A stretch of 64,000 nt of DNA, taken from positions 62,001 through 126,000 of the forward strand of contig NZ_QWGR01000002.1 of NCBI RefSeq assembly GCF_003576475.1. Reading direction: 5' to 3'. Source of the stretch: Maribellus luteus. GTDB taxonomy: Bacteria; Bacteroidota; Bacteroidia; Bacteroidales; Prolixibacteraceae. Both the position numbers and the translations under genes were made by a program. The notes below the pieces were generated by a model. It did not search any database. It saw only the letters and a program-made list of their open reading frames with translations, and was not told the origin of the DNA. Shown here piece by piece: positions 53,384 to 62,545 of this stretch (position 1 is the stretch's first letter; each line of letters opens with the position of its first letter).

Positions 53384-55357
53384 ATGCGTACTATTTTCCT
53401 GCTATTTTTTGTTAGCTCTTTGCTGTTCTTTTCTTGCAGTAAAGATGATTCAGGTTCAGAGCCGGTGCCGGAAAAACTGGGAATTACCTACGTTTACATT
53501 GGAGAGTCGGCCCTGGTTGAGAACGGGAGCAATGTGAACATTTCATTGGCAGAACCCATTGAAATCAAATTCGATAAGGCGGTAAATACTGCATCGGTTA
53601 ACGAAAATATTCGCTTACTTGACGCTGCGAATCAGGAAATAGAGCTGACAAAGAGTTTTTTTAGCCAGAACCAGCTTGTTAAACTGGCTCATCCGGCATT
53701 CGACGAAAATTCAACTTACACACTCCAAATACTAAGCGGGATAAAAGGGGAGAAAAACGAAACGCTTGATGCGCGCACTTACTCTTTTAAAACGCTGACA
53801 GTGCCGCTGGCGCTTGAATCGGTACTGATCGGTAACAATCCGGTCAATCTGCTAACCCGAATCAAGGAAGTTAGCAGGGAACCGGAAATTACCCTGAATT
53901 TCAATACGCCAATAAGCAAAGACGATCTGGCACCCTATGTCTCTTATCGAACGGGTGGCTCCGGCGTGGCTTATTCGCTTACTCAAATCGACGAAAAAAC
54001 AATTTCCGTTACAGTAACCCAAGCACTGGACGGATTTTCAAAACATACGCTTTCCATTTCTGCCAATGTCGAAGACAGGATCGGAAAGCCTTTTGAAGGG
54101 ATGAACATGAATTTCTATACTGAAATTGATCCTGCTCCAAAATTTCCTGTAGTAAGCGACGAAGAACTTTTAACGAAGGTACAGGAACAGACTTTTAAAT
54201 ATTTTTGGGATTTTGGACATCCGGTGAGTGGATTGGCGCGCGAGCGGAATTCATCGAACGAAACCGTTACAACCGGAGGTTCAGGTTTTGGAGTGATGGC
54301 AATACTGGTAGGGATTGAACGCGGTTTTATTACAAGGGCCGAAGGTGTGGAGCGACTGCAAACCATGGTCGAATTTCTTGGAAATGCCGATCGTTTTCAC
54401 GGAGCATGGTCGCACTGGCTGAACGGAACAACCGGAAAAGCGCTGCCTTTCAGCACCAAAGACAATGGCGGCGATTTGGTGGAGACTTCTTTTATGGCCG
54501 CGGGCCTGCTGGCTGCCCGTCAGTACCTCAATCCGTCAGATTCCGAAGAAAATGCGTTGATCGGGAAGATCAATACGTTATGGAATTCCATTGAGTGGGA
54601 TTGGTACACACGTGGCGGGCAAAATGTGTTGTACTGGCACTGGTCGCCCAATTACGGCTGGGATATGAACATGAAAATTCAGGGCTACAACGAAGCGCTG
54701 ATTACCTACATAATGGCGGCTTCTTCCGCAACGCATCCGGTTTCTGCAGATGTTTACCATCAGGGCTGGGCGAAAAACGGCTCCATCAAAAACGGGAAAG
54801 AATTCTACGGAATTAAGTTGCCGCTTGGATACGATTACGGCGGTCCCCTGTTTTTTGCTCACTACTCGTTTTTGGGAATAGACCCAACCAATTTGTCGGA
54901 TCAGTATGGCAATTACTGGGAACAAAACAGAAACCATACCTTGATCAACCGGGAATACTGCATACAGAATCCCAAAAACTATGTGGGATACAGTGCCGAT
55001 TGCTGGGGCCTGACTGCCAGCGACAACCACGACGGATACTCGGCACAGTCGCCCACCAACGATTTGGGCGTAATTACCCCGACTGCGGCCATTTCATCCA
55101 TACCTTTTACGCCCGATGAATCGATGCAGGCGCTTCGCTTCTTTTATTACCAGCTGGGCGACAAGTTGTGGGGAGACTATGGATTTTACGATGCTTTTAA
55201 TGTAACGGAAAGCTGGACAGCCGGTTCGTTTCTGGCCATCGACCAGGGACCGATTGTTGTGATGATAGAAAATTACCGTACCGGGCTCATCTGGGATTTA
55301 CTGATGTCGTGCCCCGAAGTACAGGCAGGTTTAACAAAACTAGGATTTACATATTGA
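53384..55357 (+). CDS. GH144-like glucoamylase-family lipoprotein with Ig-like domains
   Basis: A 657-residue lipoprotein (acylated Cys18). An N-terminal part of about 230 residues holds two Ig-like (Big-type) domains, one opening with EPIEIKFDKAVNTASVNENIRLLD. Residues ~260-655 form the catalytic helical domain of the glucoamylase/COG5368 family, whose characterised members are endo-beta-1,2-glucanases (GH144). The conserved segments are GGSGFGVMAILVGIERGFIT, GGDLVETSFMAAGLL, VLYWHWSPNYGWDMNM, QGYNEALITYIMAASS and FLAIDQGPIVVMIENYRTG. The next gene encodes a shorter paralogue 1 nt downstream, so the two are probably co-expressed. Activity on beta-1,2-glucan is predicted, not shown. Confidence 0.9.
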   Translation: MRTIFLLFFVSSLLFFSCSKDDSGSEPVPEKLGITYVYIGESALVENGSNVNISLAEPIEIKFDKAVNTASVNENIRLLDAANQEIELTKSFFSQNQLVKLAHPAFDENSTYTLQILSGIKGEKNETLDARTYSFKTLTVPLALESVLIGNNPVNLLTRIKEVSREPEITLNFNTPISKDDLAPYVSYRTGGSGVAYSLTQIDEKTISVTVTQALDGFSKHTLSISANVEDRIGKPFEGMNMNFYTEIDPAPKFPVVSDEELLTKVQEQTFKYFWDFGHPVSGLARERNSSNETVTTGGSGFGVMAILVGIERGFITRAEGVERLQTMVEFLGNADRFHGAWSHWLNGTTGKALPFSTKDNGGDLVETSFMAAGLLAARQYLNPSDSEENALIGKINTLWNSIEWDWYTRGGQNVLYWHWSPNYGWDMNMKIQGYNEALITYIMAASSATHPVSADVYHQGWAKNGSIKNGKEFYGIKLPLGYDYGGPLFFAHYSFLGIDPTNLSDQYGNYWEQNRNHTLINREYCIQNPKNYVGYSADCWGLTASDNHDGYSAQSPTNDLGVITPTAAISSIPFTPDESMQALRFFYYQLGDKLWGDYGFYDAFNVTESWTAGSFLAIDQGPIVVMIENYRTGLIWDLLMSCPEVQAGLTKLGFTY

Positions 55358-55358
55358 C

Positions 55359-56720
55359 ATGAAGGTACTTAAATTAAACATAATCGCTTTTTTATTGCTG
55401 ACGCTTGCTGCGTGTGGCACCCGTAACAAAACAACAGAGGGAACTGTGCAACAAAGTCCTCAAAGCCTCGAAGACTCTTTGCTAACGCAGATTCAATACC
55501 AGACTTTCCAGTATTTCTGGGAAGGCGCAGAGCCTACTTCGGGCATGGCGCGCGAGCGTATTCATATGGACAACATTTATCCGCAAAACGACCAGGACGT
55601 GGTTACACTCGGAGGTTCAGGCTTTGGAGTGATGGCCATTCTGGTAGGGGTTGAAAGAGGGTTTATTACCCGGGAACAGGCTTTGGAACGCTACCGGAAA
55701 ATTGTGGACTATCTGGCAAAAGCTGATCGTTTTTACGGCGCCTGGCCGCATTGGCTTGATGGACCCAGCGGAAAAACTCATCCGTTTAGTAAAAAGGATG
55801 ACGGTGGCGACCTGGTGGAAACTGCTTTTATGATCCAGGGACTTTTAACGGTGGCCGAATATTACAAAGACGGAAACGAGGCCGAGCAACAATTGGTGGC
55901 CGATATTCAACAACTTTGGGAAGAAGTGGACTGGACCTGGTACACCAAAGGCGAAGATGTTTTGTACTGGCACTGGTCGCCTAATTACGGCTGGGAAATG
56001 AATTTCCCGGTGGGCGGCTACAACGAGTGTCTGATCATGTATGTTCTGGCAGCGGCTTCCCCAACTCATTCCATCGAGCCGGCAGTGTACGACAAAGGCT
56101 GGGCATTGAACGGAGCAATTGCCAACGACACCGTGTACTACGGGTTGAATACGGTGCTTAATTTTTACGAACACGGCGACGATCCGACCGGCCCCATGTT
56201 TTGGGCACACTATTCCTACCTGGGGCTGAACCCAAAAGGATTAAAAGACAAGTATGCCGATTACTGGAAACTGAACCAGAACCAGGCCTTGATTCATTAC
56301 AGGTATTGTGTGGATAATCCAAAGCAATTCAAAGGCTACGGAGAAAACCAGTGGGGAATGACTTCCAGCTATTCAATAAACGGGTATGCAGGGCATCATC
56401 CGGGCGAGTTGGATTTGGGCGTAATCTCACCCACAGCAGCGCTTTCTTCTTTCCCGTACACTCCGGAAGAGTCGATGCGGTTTTTGAAATACCTCTACCT
56501 CGAAGCCGATTCACTGGTGGGGAAATATGGCCCCTACGATGCGTACAGTCAGGAGCATGACTGGTATTTACCACGCTACCTGGCCATTGACCAGGGCCCC
56601 ATTCCGGTAATGATTGAGAACTACCGGAGCGGAATGCTGTGGGATTTATTCATGAAAAACAAGGATGTGCAGGCCGGGCTTAGGAAACTGGGTTTTGAAA
56701 GCCAGTACCTGACGAAATAA
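55359..56720 (+). CDS. GH144-like glucoamylase-family lipoprotein, second copy
   Basis: A 453-residue lipoprotein (acylated Cys19 in TLAACGT). It consists of a single catalytic domain, without the Ig-like region of the previous gene. It shares GGSGFGVMAILVGVERGFIT, GGDLVETAFMIQGLLTV, VLYWHWSPNYGWEMN, GYNECLIMYVLAAASPTHS and YLAIDQGPIPVMIENYRSG with that protein. This is a tandem duplicate in which one member has gained or lost the Ig part. Endo-beta-1,2-glucanase activity is the best prediction; the two copies may differ in product length or anchoring. Confidence 0.9.
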   Translation: MKVLKLNIIAFLLLTLAACGTRNKTTEGTVQQSPQSLEDSLLTQIQYQTFQYFWEGAEPTSGMARERIHMDNIYPQNDQDVVTLGGSGFGVMAILVGVERGFITREQALERYRKIVDYLAKADRFYGAWPHWLDGPSGKTHPFSKKDDGGDLVETAFMIQGLLTVAEYYKDGNEAEQQLVADIQQLWEEVDWTWYTKGEDVLYWHWSPNYGWEMNFPVGGYNECLIMYVLAAASPTHSIEPAVYDKGWALNGAIANDTVYYGLNTVLNFYEHGDDPTGPMFWAHYSYLGLNPKGLKDKYADYWKLNQNQALIHYRYCVDNPKQFKGYGENQWGMTSSYSINGYAGHHPGELDLGVISPTAALSSFPYTPEESMRFLKYLYLEADSLVGKYGPYDAYSQEHDWYLPRYLAIDQGPIPVMIENYRSGMLWDLFMKNKDVQAGLRKLGFESQYLTK

Positions 56721-56730
56721 TACAGATGCG

Positions 56731-58551
56731 ATGAATTTACTTTGGGCAAAACATAAGTTGGCAGTAACAATAGCCGCGTTAACTCTTTCGTTGAGTACGG
56801 CTTGGACGCAGGAAATAGTTCCGCAAACGTATTGCAATCCGCTGGATATTGATTATACCTACATGGTTTATAACTCCGCCAGAAATATATCCTATCGTTC
56901 GGGTGCCGATCCGGCGGTGATTGAATTCCGCGGTGAATACTACATGTTCGTCACCCGCTCTTTTGGCTACTGGCATTCCACCGACCTGGTAAATTGGAAC
57001 TTTATCAAACCGGTTCAGTGGTTTTTCGAAGGTTGCAACGCACCAACAGCTTTTAATTACAAAGACTCGTTGGTGTACTTTGCCGGCGATCCGGCCGGTT
57101 ACGGAAGCATTCTTTATACCGATGATCCCAAAAGCGGAAAGTGGACACCCACGGCATCGATCAGCAATAATATTCAGGATTCTGAATTGTTTATTGACGA
57201 CGACGGGAAAACCTACCTGTATTGGGGATCTTCAAACGTGTATCCGATCCGGGTGAAGGAACTGAACAAAGACGACCGGATGCTGGAAACCGGAGTAAAA
57301 GCCGACCTGATCAACCTCGACGAGGAAGAACACGGCTGGGAACGTTTTGGCGAGAACAACTTCCATCCTACGTTAAAGGAAGGGTACATGGAAGGGGCTT
57401 CGATGACCAAACACAACGGAAAATATTATTTGCAGTACGCAGCTCCCGGAACACAATTTAATGTTTACGGAGACGGCGTCTACATCGGTGATTCGCCGCT
57501 GGGGCCCTTCACTTATATGAAAAATAACCCCATGAGTTTCAAACCCGGTGGGTTTACCAACGGCGCGGGGCACGGAATAACCGTTAAGCAAACCAACGGA
57601 CAATACTGGCATTTTGGTACCATGGCACTGGCTTCGAATTCGCATTGGGAAAGGCGCCTTTGCATGTTCCCAACGTATTTTGACAACGAGGGGCTGATGC
57701 ATTCCAACACGGCTTACGGAGATTATCCGCGTTTTGGCCCCGACCACCCTACCAAGGCAGGCGAGCACTGCGGCTGGATGTTGCTTTCCTACAAGGGAAA
57801 AACAAGCGTTTCTTCGTCGCAAATGCAGATCAAAAAGAGCACTTCTACTGACAATGATTACGACATTACCGAAATGCCGCTGGAGAAAAGCAGCGAAGGC
57901 GAAATTCTTTCACAAGTGCTGACGGATGAAAACCCGAAATCATTTTGGGTGGCCAGTGCCAACAACGACCAGCAGTGGGTAAAGATTGAAATGCTGAATC
58001 CGGGGAAAATTTATGCCTTCCAGTTGAATTATCACGATCACGAGTCGGGTATTTATACCCGTACCGAAGGCTTGCGTCACCGGTTTACCATTGAAGTATC
58101 TGAGAATGGTACCGATTGGCAAACCGTAGTCGACCGCAGCAATAGTTACAAGGACTCGCCCAATGCATACATCGTACTCAACCAGCCTGTTAGCGCCAGG
58201 TTTGTGCGGTACAACAACATAGAGGTTCCCGGGAACAACCTGGCCTTGTCCGAAATCCGCGTATTTGGTTTGGGATTTGGGAAAAAACCGTCGGCCGTTA
58301 AAGGCTTTTCCGTAAAACGGGAAGAAGACCGCCGTGATGCCACTCTCAGCTGGAATCCGGTAAAAGGGGCGCAGGGCTACAACATTCGCTGGGGAATTGC
58401 CCCCGATAAGCTCTACCATTCGTGGCAATTGTACGATGATACCGAATTACTGATGCGCTGTCTGGATAAAAACACAAGCTACTTTTTTACAATTGAAGCT
58501 TTTAATGAAAATGGAATTTCAGAAAAATTACCTGTTCAGGAAATAAAATAA
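56731..58551 (+). CDS. GH43-like hydrolase with discoidin and fibronectin-type domains
   Basis: A 606-residue exported protein. Residues ~25-365 form a five-bladed propeller of the GH43 type with all three acids in place: the base Asp60 in SGADPAVIEF, the pKa-modulating Asp150 in DSELFIDDDGKTY, and the acid Glu221 in YMEGASMTKH. A discoidin/F5-8 type C domain follows (~380-515; WVKIEMLNPGKIYAFQLNY), then a fibronectin type III-like domain (~520-606). Both are probably for binding sugar. GH43 enzymes remove arabinose, xylose or galactose units, so this argues for side chains on the substrate. It lies 10 nt after the second GH144-like gene. Specificity is not determined. Confidence 0.88.
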   Translation: MNLLWAKHKLAVTIAALTLSLSTAWTQEIVPQTYCNPLDIDYTYMVYNSARNISYRSGADPAVIEFRGEYYMFVTRSFGYWHSTDLVNWNFIKPVQWFFEGCNAPTAFNYKDSLVYFAGDPAGYGSILYTDDPKSGKWTPTASISNNIQDSELFIDDDGKTYLYWGSSNVYPIRVKELNKDDRMLETGVKADLINLDEEEHGWERFGENNFHPTLKEGYMEGASMTKHNGKYYLQYAAPGTQFNVYGDGVYIGDSPLGPFTYMKNNPMSFKPGGFTNGAGHGITVKQTNGQYWHFGTMALASNSHWERRLCMFPTYFDNEGLMHSNTAYGDYPRFGPDHPTKAGEHCGWMLLSYKGKTSVSSSQMQIKKSTSTDNDYDITEMPLEKSSEGEILSQVLTDENPKSFWVASANNDQQWVKIEMLNPGKIYAFQLNYHDHESGIYTRTEGLRHRFTIEVSENGTDWQTVVDRSNSYKDSPNAYIVLNQPVSARFVRYNNIEVPGNNLALSEIRVFGLGFGKKPSAVKGFSVKREEDRRDATLSWNPVKGAQGYNIRWGIAPDKLYHSWQLYDDTELLMRCLDKNTSYFFTIEAFNENGISEKLPVQEIK

Positions 58552-58562
58552 ATGTTTGGAAA

Positions 58563-60848
58563 ATGAAGAAACTGATTTTTATACTACCCGCTTTATTATT
58601 GCTGATGAGCTGTCAGCCCAAGGAGTCCGGTTCGGGCAAGAGTGATATGGATGCATTCGTGAATGATTTGATGTCAAAAATGACTATCCAGGAAAAAATT
58701 GGACAGTTGAATCTGGTTACTCCGGGTGGAGGCATTCTGACCGGTTCGGTGGTGAGTACCGACGTGGAATCAAAAATTAAAAACGGCCAGGTAGGTGGGA
58801 TTTTTGGCGTTTACGGACCCGAAAAAACACGCCAGGCGCAAAAACTGGCGGTGGAAGAAAGCCGTTTGGGGATTCCCATGTTGTTTGGCTCAGACGTTAT
58901 TCACGGCTACAAAACCACTTTCCCGTTGCCGCTTGGTTTGGCAAGTTCGTGGGACATGGAACTGATCGAAAAAACAGCACAAATTGCAGCAAAGGAAGCT
59001 ACCGCCGATGGTATTTTCTGGAACTTTTCGCCGATGGTCGATATTTCACGCGATCCTCGCTGGGGCCGTATTTCAGAAGGTTCGGGGGAAGATCCCTACC
59101 TGGGCTCGCAAATTGCAAGGGCCATGGTAAAAGGATATCAGCAAGATGATTTAACACGTTCGAACACCATGATGTCGACCGTGAAGCATTTTGCCTTGTA
59201 TGGCGCTTCCGAAGCTGGTCGCGATTACAATACGGTGGATATGAGCCGCCTGCGAATGTTTAACGATTATTTTCCTCCTTACAAAGCTGCTGTCGATGAA
59301 GGCGTGGGCTGTGTGATGTCGTCGTTTAACGATGTGGACGGAGTTCCTGCATCCGGAAACAAATGGCTGCTTACCGATGTACTGCGTAATCAGTGGGGTT
59401 TCGACGGCTTTGTGGTTTCGGATTACACTTCGGTGAACGAAATGATCGCCCACGGAATGGGGGATTTACAAGCTGTTTCGGCGCTGGCTTTAAAAGCCGG
59501 TCTTGATATGGACATGGTAGGGGAAGGTTTTCTGACCACGCTTGAAAAATCGCTGGAAGAAGGAAAAGTAAGCGAGGCAGACATCAACCTGGCTTGCCGC
59601 CGGGTGTTGGAAGCAAAATACAAACTGGGATTGTTTGACGATCCGTACCGCTATTTTGACGATGCACGCCCCGCAAAAGATATTCTCACTGCTGAAAACC
59701 GGAAAGTGGCACGCGAGGCTGCCGCACGCACCATGGTTCTGCTGAAAAACGAGGAGCAGCTGCTTCCGCTGAAAAAGTCGGGAACCATCGCGTTGGTAGG
59801 TCCGCTGGTTGACAGCCGCAACAACATGCTCGGAACCTGGGCGCCCACCGGCGAAACCAGATACGCAGTTACTGTAAAAGAAGGATTCGAAAACGTGGTG
59901 GGCGAGAGCGTGAATGTTCTTTATGCCAGGGGCGCCAATATTTCTGATGATCCTGAATTTGCTGCCAAGATCAATGTGTTTGGGCCTAAAATCGAGATAG
60001 ATGAACGTTCGCCCGAAGCTATGATCAATGAAGCTCTTGCAGCAGCAAAAAAAGCTGACGTGGTGGTAGCCGTGGTTGGAGAGGCAACAGAAATGACCGG
60101 AGAATCATCGAGCCTGACGGATATTTCACTTCCTGAGTGCCAAAAGAAACTGGTGCGCGCCCTGGCCAAAACCGGCAAACCGCTGGTAGTGGTTAATATG
60201 AGTGGCCGCCCCATGACCATTGGCGAAGAGAACGAACTGGCTGACGCATTGTTGCAAGTGTGGCATGCGGGCGTGGAAACCGGAAATGCACTGGCTGACG
60301 TTATTTTTGGCGATTACAACCCATCCGGAAAACTTACGGCAACATTCCCGCGCAATGTTGGGCAAATTCCGATTTACTATGCCCTGCGAAATACGGGAAG
60401 ACCGCAGGACGGCGAGCAGTTTACCAAGTTTAAATCGAATTACCTCGATGTTTCAAATACGCCGCTTTTTCCCTTTGGTTACGGCTTGAGCTACACCCGT
60501 TTTGAGTACAAGGAACTGGTTCTGGATAAATCAACACTGACCAATACAGATGAAATAAAAGTATCGGTTTCAGTGACCAATACCGGTAATTTTGATGGCG
60601 AAGAAGTGGTGCAGTTATATGTACGCGACGAGGTGGCTTCAATCACCCTTCCGTTGCGCGAGTTAAAAGGTTTCCAAAAAGTATTTATTCCAAAGGGAGA
60701 TACCAAAGAAGTAGTGTTTACACTGCGTGCCGGAGATTTGGCCTTTTATCATTCTGATCTCTCATTTTCGGCTGAACCCGGTGAATTTACCGTTTTCGTG
60801 GGTGGTGATTCCAATGCTTCGTTATCAGCTAAATTCAGTTTAGAGTAA
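58563..60848 (+). CDS. GH3-family beta-glucosidase-like lipoprotein
   Basis: A 761-residue GH3 enzyme with lipobox LMSC (acylated Cys17). Domains: TIM barrel (residues ~35-360) with the nucleophile Asp287 in GFDGFVVSDYTSV and PRWGRISEGSGEDPYL, an alpha/beta sandwich (~390-600) and a C-terminal fibronectin-like domain (~655-755). It removes glucose from the non-reducing end. In the best-studied Bacteroides beta-1,2-glucan locus a GH3 enzyme cleaves the oligosaccharides made by the GH144 enzyme, as I recall, which fits here. It lies 11 nt after the GH43-like gene. Confidence 0.93.
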   Translation: MKKLIFILPALLLLMSCQPKESGSGKSDMDAFVNDLMSKMTIQEKIGQLNLVTPGGGILTGSVVSTDVESKIKNGQVGGIFGVYGPEKTRQAQKLAVEESRLGIPMLFGSDVIHGYKTTFPLPLGLASSWDMELIEKTAQIAAKEATADGIFWNFSPMVDISRDPRWGRISEGSGEDPYLGSQIARAMVKGYQQDDLTRSNTMMSTVKHFALYGASEAGRDYNTVDMSRLRMFNDYFPPYKAAVDEGVGCVMSSFNDVDGVPASGNKWLLTDVLRNQWGFDGFVVSDYTSVNEMIAHGMGDLQAVSALALKAGLDMDMVGEGFLTTLEKSLEEGKVSEADINLACRRVLEAKYKLGLFDDPYRYFDDARPAKDILTAENRKVAREAAARTMVLLKNEEQLLPLKKSGTIALVGPLVDSRNNMLGTWAPTGETRYAVTVKEGFENVVGESVNVLYARGANISDDPEFAAKINVFGPKIEIDERSPEAMINEALAAAKKADVVVAVVGEATEMTGESSSLTDISLPECQKKLVRALAKTGKPLVVVNMSGRPMTIGEENELADALLQVWHAGVETGNALADVIFGDYNPSGKLTATFPRNVGQIPIYYALRNTGRPQDGEQFTKFKSNYLDVSNTPLFPFGYGLSYTRFEYKELVLDKSTLTNTDEIKVSVSVTNTGNFDGEEVVQLYVRDEVASITLPLRELKGFQKVFIPKGDTKEVVFTLRAGDLAFYHSDLSFSAEPGEFTVFVGGDSNASLSAKFSLE

Positions 60849-60858
60849 AATCATGTAA

Positions 60859-62490
60859 ATGGTGCTAAAAATCAATAAGATAATTTGGGTGCTGGCAGGT
60901 GCGACTTTCGGCTTACTGTTTTCCTGCCAGCCCAAAGCTGAAAAATCCGGTAGGCCGAATATCATTTTTATTATGAGCGACGATCATGCCTACCAGGCCA
61001 TCAGCGCTTACAGTGATAAACTGATTGAAACACCGAATATCGACCGGATTGCAGACGAGGGAATGCTTTTCACGAATGCGTGTGTGAGCAATTCAATTTG
61101 TGCGCCGTCGAGGGCAACGATTTTAACCGGAAAACACACGCACATTCACGGGAAGATCGACAACAATTTTCCGTTTGATACAAGCAATGTTACCTTTCCG
61201 CAGTTGTTGCAGGATGCCGGTTATCAAACCGCCATGTTTGGGAAATTGCATTTCGGAAATAATCCCAAAGGCTTTGATGAATTTATGATTCTTCCGGATC
61301 AGGGCGATTATTATAACCCGGAATTTATTACGCGCCAGGGAGACACCACCATCCAGGGATATGTTACGGACATTATCACTGATCTTACGCTCGACTGGCT
61401 GGGGAAAAGGAAGGAAGAAAAGCCTTTTATGCTGATGTATTTGCACAAAGCGCCGCACCGCGAGTGGTTACCGGCCGAAAGACATTACCGTGAGTTTACC
61501 CAAAAAACATTTCCGGAGCCCGAAACCTTGTTCGACGATTACAAAGGCAGAGGCACTGCTGCCCGCGAGGCAGAAATGAATCTGCTGAAACACATGACCG
61601 TTTCGGCCGATAACAAAATCTATCCGGAAGTGGCCAGGGAACTGGGGGTTCAGGAACCGTCGGAATGGGGTTTTAACGTTTTTAAAAGTAAATATGCCCG
61701 TTTTACCGAAGCGCAAAAAGCACAATGGGATGCGGTTTACGGACCCATCAACGAAGAATTTGCGCAACTGTATCCGAGCATGAACGATTCGGCTTTTATG
61801 CGTTGGAAATACCAGCGATACATGCAGGATTACCTCGGGTGTATTGCGGCCGTGGACGAGAATGTGGGCCGCCTGCTGGATTACCTCGACAAGAATGGCT
61901 TGAGTGAAAACACAATGGTGGTTTATACATCTGACCAGGGATTTTACCTCGGGGAACACGGCTGGTTCGACAAGCGTTTTATCTACAACGAGTCGTTTAA
62001 AACACCGCTGTTGGTAAAGTGGCCGGGGAAAATTGCGCCCGGATCGGTATCGGACGAGATGGTGCAGAACCTCGACTTTGCACAAACATTTCTGGAGGCA
62101 GCGGGAGTTCAAGCTCCGGATGACATGCAGGGCGAAAGCCTGGTTTCATTGATGGAAGGCAAAAACGACCAGTGGACCCGCGATGCAGTTTATTATCATT
62201 ATTACGAATATCCGGGATTTCATATGGTGAAACGCCACTATGGGATGGTTACAAAAGAGTTTAAACTGGCCCATTTCTATTACGATGTGGATGAATGGGA
62301 ACTTTACGACCGGCAGAAAGATTCGCTGGAATTAAACAACGTATACAACGATCCGGCCTATGTCGGTGTGGTAGAATCACTCAAGGAACAACTTATACAA
62401 ATCCGGGAGAAATACAAGGATTCGGATGAGCTTGATCAGATGTTTATCGATCGCTACAAAGAAAAAGGGCTGATTAAGGAAAAGAAATAA
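60859..62490 (+). CDS. Sulfatase lipoprotein (S1 type)
   Basis: A 543-residue sulfatase with lipobox LFSC. The type I signature NSICAPSRATILTGK is at residues ~78-92, with Cys81 converted to formylglycine by a separate maturase (not in this window). Metal-binding segments IIFIMSDDHAYQ and YTSDQGFYLGEHGWFDKR are complete. It removes a sulfate ester from a sugar, so the locus acts on a sulfated glycan or one with sulfated side groups, as in marine polysaccharides. It lies 10 nt after the GH3 gene, and the GH95 gene follows 55 nt later. Confidence 0.94.
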   Translation: MVLKINKIIWVLAGATFGLLFSCQPKAEKSGRPNIIFIMSDDHAYQAISAYSDKLIETPNIDRIADEGMLFTNACVSNSICAPSRATILTGKHTHIHGKIDNNFPFDTSNVTFPQLLQDAGYQTAMFGKLHFGNNPKGFDEFMILPDQGDYYNPEFITRQGDTTIQGYVTDIITDLTLDWLGKRKEEKPFMLMYLHKAPHREWLPAERHYREFTQKTFPEPETLFDDYKGRGTAAREAEMNLLKHMTVSADNKIYPEVARELGVQEPSEWGFNVFKSKYARFTEAQKAQWDAVYGPINEEFAQLYPSMNDSAFMRWKYQRYMQDYLGCIAAVDENVGRLLDYLDKNGLSENTMVVYTSDQGFYLGEHGWFDKRFIYNESFKTPLLVKWPGKIAPGSVSDEMVQNLDFAQTFLEAAGVQAPDDMQGESLVSLMEGKNDQWTRDAVYYHYYEYPGFHMVKRHYGMVTKEFKLAHFYYDVDEWELYDRQKDSLELNNVYNDPAYVGVVESLKEQLIQIREKYKDSDELDQMFIDRYKEKGLIKEKK

Positions 62491-62545
62491 ATCCCAAAAT
62501 ATTTTATTTGTAAGTTTGGTAGCTGCAAATACTAAGCTTACAACA

